Origin: Elephas maximus indicus
Lineage: Eukaryota > Chordata > Mammalia > Proboscidea > Elephantidae
Assembly (NCBI RefSeq): GCF_024166365.1
Contig: NC_064819.1
Location: forward strand, 207,911,293 to 207,975,292
DNA: 64,000 nucleotides
Direction of reading: 5' to 3'
A program made the translations under genes and the position numbers. A model generated the notes under the pieces. It was given only the letters and a program-made list of their open reading frames with translations. It was not told the DNA's origin and did no database searches. Below, one piece after another: positions 58,681 through 64,000 of this stretch (positions are counted from its first letter, which is position 1; each line of letters begins with the position of its first letter).

Positions 58681-59003
58681 AATGAATATTAATATTTGGT
58701 TTATTTTCTTCCAAGTATGTATAATGAAAATGAGATTGCATGTTATGTAATGTTTTGTAACTTGCTAGTTTCATGTAATAATATATCAAAAACATTTTCC
58801 CAATGTCATTAAGTGTTCTTTAAAAACATTTTAAGGACCATTAAAATTCAATCAAATCCATGTACCATAGAAAAAATAAGTCAGTTTAATATTTCCCTCA
58901 TTACAATAGTGACTCTAACAGTTGGTCATAGGTTCACATAAAATGGTGGATATCTCCTCCTGTTTGAAGGTGCGGTCTTAGTTTTTAAATTTAGTGTGCC
59001 ATT
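58681..59003. other. Old AT-rich repeat remnant
   Basis: 'catgtaataatatatcaaaaa' and 'cccaatgtcattaagtg' resemble the old LINE-derived sequence near 36.6 kb. Confidence 0.35.
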
Positions 59004-59152
59004 GTGATACCAGGGAGGTGGTGCACTCGCTTAGTAGGAGTTCACGAGGGCGTTCATTACTATTTGATTGTGATACCAGGGAGGTGGTGCACACACTTAG
59101 TAGAAGGAGTTCACGAGGACATTCATTACTGTTTGATTGTGAGCCAAGGGGG
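59004..59152. repeat. Tandem ~67-bp minisatellite, 2+ units
   Basis: Unit 1 at 59004-59069 (66 bp) and unit 2 at 59070-59138 (69 bp), both starting gtgataccagggaggtggtg; a partial third starts at 59139 (gtgagccaaggggg). Unit 2 carries a 3-bp insertion, so the frame is kept. Confidence 0.85.
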
Positions 59153-59210
59153 TTAATACGTTTCCCCCTACTACTATTTAGTGGTATTCCTAGCCACTAT
59201 ATCCCATGTC

Positions 59211-59388
59211 GGGGCCCTGGTGGTACAGTGGTTAAATGTTTGGCTGCTAACTAAGAGGCCAACAGTTCAAATTCACTAGCTGGTCCTTGGAAACCCTATG
59301 AGATAGTTCTATTCTGTCCTATAGGGTCGCCTGCTATGAGTTGGAATCGACTCAATGGCAACGAGTTTTTTTGATTTTTTTTTTTTAA
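59211..59388 (+). mobile_element. AfroSINE, first of a second tandem pair
   Basis: Head 'ggggccctggtggtacag', body, T-rich end. Preceded by the 12-bp site atatcccatgtc (59199-59210), which recurs at 59389-59400. Confidence 0.95.
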
Positions 59389-59400
59389 ATATCCCATGTC

Positions 59401-59570
59401 AGAGCTTTGGTGGCCCAGTGGTTAAGAGCTTGGCTGCTAGTCAAAAGGTCGTCAGTTTGAATCCACCAGTTGCTCCTTGGAAACCATATGGGGCAGTTCT
59501 GTTCTGTCCTGTAGGATCATTATGAGTTGGAATTGACTTGACAGCAGTGGGTTTGGTTTTTGTTTTTTTA
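59401..59570 (+). mobile_element. AfroSINE, second of a second tandem pair
   Basis: Head 'gagctttggtggcccagtgg', body, end 'gcagtgggtttggttttt'. Followed at 59571-59582 by the third perfect copy of atatcccatgtc. Its sequence differs from its neighbour at many positions. Confidence 0.95.
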
Positions 59571-59582
59571 ATATCCCATGTC

Positions 59583-60480
59583 ATAGTGTGGGGAGGTACT
59601 AACCCTGCCAGGAGGGCCTCTGGGAATGCTTGTCGTGCCAAGTAGAAGCACAAAGGAAAGTGGTGTTTATGAGGATGGAGGGATGTGTAAAATAGGACAT
59701 GAGGCTTAAAAACATTGATGAACAATTGTTAGCCTGGAATGGTATAGTCCATCTCTTCACCAAGGGAGTAGCTTTAAGGTACGATCCTTGGCCTTTCCAT
59801 GAATTCAAACTAGCCTAATGCTTCGCTTTTATATCTTAGGCTAAATTTAACAATTTAATGCTGAAAATTTTATTGATGTAGATAAAGTCAATAAAAGAAT
59901 AAAGGATACAGCTTTTTCTATTTTCTGGAGCCCTGTGGGCCAGCATGTTTTATATCTGAGTGTGCTATTCGGACTGAAACAGTTCTTGATTGTACTTGTC
60001 CTGAGAGAAGTAGGAATTGTTGGACTGGCTGTCACGTGCTGGATTGTGTTTAGGAGAACATAGGACAGCTGGAAGATTAAATTTTTTTGTGACTTTGGCT
60101 ATTTTTAAGGTTGCCTGTGCTTGTTTCCATGTTGCAGGTACCTTTCTTTCCCTTCCCCCTTTAGCTTTTGTTGCCTTGTGGTAGAGAGGTAACACGTTGT
60201 AGGTGTTTGTGTTGTATAGTCCTTATGTTTGAATGTAGACTCATCCATTTATCATCTCTGTCCATGGATACATGACTCTGGAAACTTCCGTGTCTTAAAC
60301 TGTAAAATGTGCTTTTGTTACAGCTCTGGTAAAGATTAAATGAGATAACATAATGAGAAAGTTCCCAGCTTAGAGCCTGCTATGATGGATGGGCTCAATC
60401 TCTTCTCTTCCTTTCCATACCTCTTTCTAACACTGACCGAAGTGTTCCTAGTTTTTCCTAACTTTTGACGATACAGTCAA
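59583..60480. other. Intronic DNA without recognised features
   Basis: About 60250-60390 may hold a MIR remnant ('ttaaactgtaaaatgtgc', 'attaaatgagataacataa'). No gene. Confidence 0.4.
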
Positions 60481-60489
60481 GGTTTTAAT

Positions 60490-60670
60490 GGACCTAATGC
60501 TTAATAGTAGTTAGGTGACATGGGACAAATCACCCTGAGCCTCTTAGCTCATTAATAAAATGGAAATAATGAATGATCTCATAGTGTTGTCCGTTCTAAG
60601 TTAAAATGAGATAACGTACACCAAGTAACACTGCCTTGCACAGAGTGGACACTAGATAACTGGTGGGTAC
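60490..60670 (+). mobile_element. MIR
   Basis: 'gggacaaatcaccctgagcc', 'attaataaaatggaaataatg', 'aatgagataacgtacacc' and 'ttgcacagagtggacac' follow the MIR order. Confidence 0.65.
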
Positions 60671-61394
60671 TAATAATATATAGCATTGAAAGTCAGCCTT
60701 TTTTCCTGGCATCTTCCTGAATATCACCTCCTCCTTTGACTTCTCCTTAGCTGGGTTCCTTTCTTCTCCCCTCTCACTGGATGGAGGGATTTCTCACAAC
60801 TCTGTCCTTCTGCTTTGTACCTTGTATTTTTCGTTGGAAGTTTCATTCATTTTTAAGGCTTCAGCTAACCCTTTTAGATTGATAACTTCTAAATTTTTCC
60901 TGCATTCCAGACAAGTACTTTCAACTATCTTCTCTTAGATGCCCAAAGGTATTTCAAATTTGAAATATACAAAAATATAGTTGTTATCCTTCCCACTTGC
61001 TTCTTCAAACCTGTTCTTCCAGCAAGTCCTCTCCTGTCCTCTTCTACTAGATTATATTTTCCACATTTCCGTTCCTGGATGCAAGTGGCCAAATTCATCA
61101 TACTTTCATTAGCCCTAGGCTCTTATGACATAGTGAATCCCCTTCCTGTAGGCTTTACTGCCTCAGGTTAATAACAACAACAAAGATAGAATAAGACAAT
61201 GGCAACTGTAAAAGAAACCACCATGACAGCAACCATTTATTGAGTGCATACAATGTGCTAGGCACTACCCTTACTCCTGGACAAGGTGGGACCTGGTTCT
61301 GGGCCTATGCTACTGAGACCCCACATGCCTTCCTCAGGAAATGTTCCCATCCAGAGCCCACCCTGCCCCTTCAGATCATGCTTTGGGTACTTCT
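60671..61394. other. Intronic DNA without recognised features
   Basis: 'catttattgagtgcataca' near 61227 suggests a small MIR/L2 piece. Nothing else recognised. Confidence 0.4.
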
Positions 61395-61525
61395 GAAAAA
61401 AACAAACCCATTGCCGTTGATTAGGACTGCCCCACAGGATTTCCAAGGAGTGGCTGGTGGATTCAGACTGCTGACCTTTTGGTTAGTACCCTAACACTTA
61501 GCCCCTGCACCACCAGGGCTCCTTA
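61395..61525 (-). mobile_element. AfroSINE, internally deleted
   Basis: Antisense unit with the 'gccgttgatt' end joined directly to 'aggactgccccacagg'; about 30 bp of the usual body are missing. Head 'cccctgcaccaccaggg'. Confidence 0.8.
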
Positions 61526-62099
61526 GGACCTCAGAATTTCCTGCTCAGACTATTCTGAGCCTCCTTCCAGAAACCATACATGGGCTTCTTCCCCAGTTCT
61601 GTCCTTCAGAGGACAGAGTGCCACAGTTGTGTGTACCCTTAGACCAAGGATGACCAAGGGGCAGCTGTTTGCGGAGTTGTGGACTGAGATTGGCCTTGCA
61701 GGCTGGGGTGTCTGTACCTGTGGCCGTAAGACCCCTTGTGGAGCAGGACAAATCCAGAGGTGGAAAGAGGAGGCAGTTTTGGCCAGGACCCTTCAGGGGT
61801 AAAATAAATGTTAAGATGGCCCTGGTCAGTTAGAAATTTGAATATTGTGTCTTCTTATCTAATCATTGGAACACTTGTTGAGGTAAGTAATACTAGTTCC
61901 AGTTTTCTGGATGAAACGAGCAAGGGTTGAGAAGATTAAATACTTAGTGCCAGTCTTGTCATTGGCAAAGCATAAATTTTAATTCAGATTACCTTGACTC
62001 CAAAATTTTTTTTCATGATATTCTACTTTTTATCCATTTTTTACATCATAGCCAGAATTACATTTTCCAGAGAGTGTCCCAAATCACATTATTTCCTTA
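61526..62099. other. Intronic DNA without recognised features
   Basis: No gene or repeat recognised. Confidence 0.4.
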
Positions 62100-62460
62100 A
62101 TTAAAAATTTTCTGTAGCTCCTCATTTTCAGTTGGCCAAAGGCCTTTTCCAGGCTCATTGGAGTGGAACATAAGACCCTTCAAAACCTGGCTTGAATCTA
62201 CCTTTTCAAACTCATTTTCATCTGTCTTCCCACCAGGCCTTCTCCATCCTGTCACAGTGGGACTCCTGGTTGTTCCAGAAATCCACTCTGTGCTTTTCCC
62301 TGTTCTCCACCTGGCTGACCAAGCCCCATTCTGTCTCCTCCATTTCAAGGCTAAATAAATATGACCTTGCCCATGAACACACTTGAATTTTTCTAGACAG
62401 AATCTCCCACTCACCATTGTACATTATTCACAAGTGGGACCATGGTCTATGTTCTACTTT
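62100..62460 (+). mobile_element. L2-like LINE fragment
   Basis: 'cataagacccttcaaaacc', 'tgtcttcccaccaggcc' and 'ctccacctggctgaccaag' have the style of the L2 3' region. Weak. Confidence 0.35.
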
Positions 62461-62480
62461 GTATTGTCAGAATAAAACAT

Positions 62481-62662
62481 TGCCCAGTCCTGCGCCATCC
62501 TCACAATTGTTGCTATGTTTGAGCCCATTGTTGCAGCCACTGTGTCAATCCACCTCATTGAGGGTGTTCCTTTTTTTTTTGCTAACCCTCTACTTTACCA
62601 AGCATGATGTTCTTCTCCAGGGACTGATCCCTCCTGATAACATGTCCTAAGTATGTGAGGCG
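62481..62662 (-). mobile_element. RTE-clade LINE fragment
   Basis: Antisense piece matching 21340-21470 of the long RTE and 2780-2950 here: 'cccattgttgcagccactg', 'catgatgttcttctccagg' and 'ctcctgataacatgtcc'. Both ends are truncated relative to the reference copy. Confidence 0.85.
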
Positions 62663-63128
62663 TAGAACAAACTAACTTCTCATTAAACATTTAGTATGCA
62701 TATTGTTTTATGACATTGGTTAACAACCCCACGACATGTCAACGCTCTGCTTTCTTGACCTCAGGTTCCCTATTACCAGCTTTCCTGTCCCCTCCTCTCT
62801 TCTATTCTTTGCCCCTGGGCTGGTGTGTCCCTTTAGTCTTTTTTTGTTTTGTGGTCCTGTCTAATCTTTAGCTGAAGGGTGAACCTCAGGAGTGACTTCG
62901 TTACTGAGCTAAAAGGGTGTCCGGGTCCATACTCCTGGGTTTTCTCTAGTCTCTGTCAGGCCAGTAAGTCTGGTCATATTTTGTGAGTTAGAATTTTGTT
63001 CTACATTTTTCTCCAGCTCTGTCTGGGATCCTCTACTGGGATCCCTGTCAGGGCAGTCAGTGGTGGTGGCTGGACACCATCTAGTTATACTGGACTCAGT
63101 CTGGTGGAGGCCATGGTAGTTGTGGTCC
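62663..63128 (-). mobile_element. L1 3'UTR fragment, antisense
   Basis: 'ccctgtcagggcagtcagtg' and 'cagtctctgtcaggccagtaag'-type phrases parallel 39.6-39.8 kb of the long L1, more diverged. Abuts the RTE fragment on its left. Confidence 0.75.
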
Positions 63129-64000
63129 ACTAATCCTCTTAACATTTTTAAGGCATTTTCCTGTGTTAATGAATACTTCCCAGAATAAAACTACAGTAAA
63201 AACCTATACATAAAAAATTTTGCCACATTTATGATTATTTCCTTGGGAAAGTTTCCTAAAAAAGGAAATTCTAGGTCAAAACATATTAATACTTTTAAGG
63301 CTCTTGATACACATTGCCAAATTGCTTTTCATGAAAATCTTAAAAAGCTAAACATTTCCATGGTACCCTGGGAAGAGGTTATATGAGGAATTGTCAAGTA
63401 TGTCAATGGAGGTAAGGAGCAGTTTACAGTATTTTAGAGTGGAAAAAGTAAAAGGTCAACGTGTAAATAATTGGCATTGGACATAATGTGAGGAAATGTA
63501 GTGATGGATTGACCATAAATAGAACAGAGTTTTTTTTTGAAAATGAAATGTCCTTCATAGACTTGGTGCTTGGGAAGTGCTTAACCCAGTTCTTGGAACA
63601 TGGTTCAAGAGCTACCGATGGTAACCATTAAGGTCTCATACTGTGGGAGCGTGGACCCAGGGGTCCAGTTACAGCCACTCTTGTCCAGGCGTGAATGATC
63701 CTTTCCCCTTGCTTCCCTCATCAGCAGCCCCTACAATGGTAGTCCCTCCTCCTTGGGTTGTTGAGAAGATTAAATGAGATCAGTCATATGTGTAAGCCCT
63801 TAGCACAGTGCCTGGCACATTGAAGGCTTTAATAAATGGCACTTCCGTGACTTCACCTGGTACTTCCTGTTGTATTAGTTAGAATCCTTTGATTGAAAGT
63901 GACAGAACCCGTCCCAAAGAAGCTGGTCACGTTGTTGGGTCCAGTGTGCTATGCCCAACACAAAGTATGTATTCACTGGAACCTCTTCTCAGGGATTTTA
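63129..64000. other. Intronic DNA with old repeat remnants
   Basis: 63150-63360 resembles the old LINE-derived repeat ('ggctcttgatacacattgcc'). 63740-63845 is a + strand MIR ('agattaaatgagatcagtc', 'agcacagtgcctggcacat'). No gene. Confidence 0.45.

Larger units (their letters stand above)
36011..64000 (+). other. ARFGEF3: ARFGEF3 intron 2 (phase 2), incomplete
   Basis: At least 27,990 bp. All remaining elements lie within it. No candidate exon 3 (expected to open with bases encoding R-EKCLLPLQ) was seen on reading. Confidence 0.8.

Noticed and set aside
58994..59254. Open frame with internal repeats (CDTREVVH...)
   Set aside because: Explained by the tandem repeat and the adjacent SINE; no start context, splice signals or family match.

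Overview
The window is nuclear DNA of an afrotherian mammal, most probably an elephant. The basis is the repeat content. It holds more than twenty copies of a tRNA-headed SINE of the AfroSINE type, four copies or fragments of its partner RTE-clade LINE (RTE1_LA-like), and L1 elements with long distinctive 3'UTRs. Hyrax or sirenian cannot be excluded by eye. No bacterial, plasmid or phage signal is present.

One protein-coding gene is recognisable: the 5' end of ARFGEF3 (BIG3, KIAA1244) on the + strand. A CpG-island promoter (about 26.48-27.15 kb) precedes coding exon 1 (27018-27102, 28 codons plus one base). An 8.86-kb intron 1 follows, then coding exon 2 (35959-36010, 52 bp). The rest of the window is intron 2, which runs off the right edge. 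Both splice junctions are canonical and the phases agree (phase 1, then phase 2). The leader carries a short uORF in the same frame as the main ATG, directly after a (CGG)6 tract.

Layout. 1-1593: antisense L1 5'UTR with three ~215-bp tandem monomers. 2698-4433: antisense RTE. 5-8 kb: old L1 and LTR pieces. 9.2-13.9 kb: a decayed gammaretrovirus-like ERV (gag, nucleocapsid remnant, RNase H, integrase tail, possible env) with protease and RT deleted. 13.9-17.1 kb: MaLR-type LTRs, one a solo LTR with a perfect target duplication. 17.9-18.3 kb: two SINEs in tandem. 18.4-25.3 kb: two long RTE copies, the second ending at a SINE whose 5' half is inverted. 26.5-27.1 kb: ARFGEF3 promoter and exon 1. 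27.1-64 kb: introns with SINEs, MIR, L2 and LTR pieces, a long 5'-truncated antisense L1 (39.2-43.9 kb) with nearly readable ORF2, an RTE 3' half (48.1-49.5 kb), a 107-bp perfect direct repeat bounding 1.9 kb (56.0-58.1 kb), and a second tandem SINE pair (59.2-59.6 kb).

The elements form an ecology rather than a pathway. The RTE LINE presumably supplied the reverse transcriptase that mobilised the AfroSINEs, since their 3' ends look alike here. L1 is the other autonomous lineage. I see no undescribed coding system. The most unusual observations are structural: the triple-TSD SINE pairs, the 107-bp duplication, the inverted SINE and the in-frame uORF.
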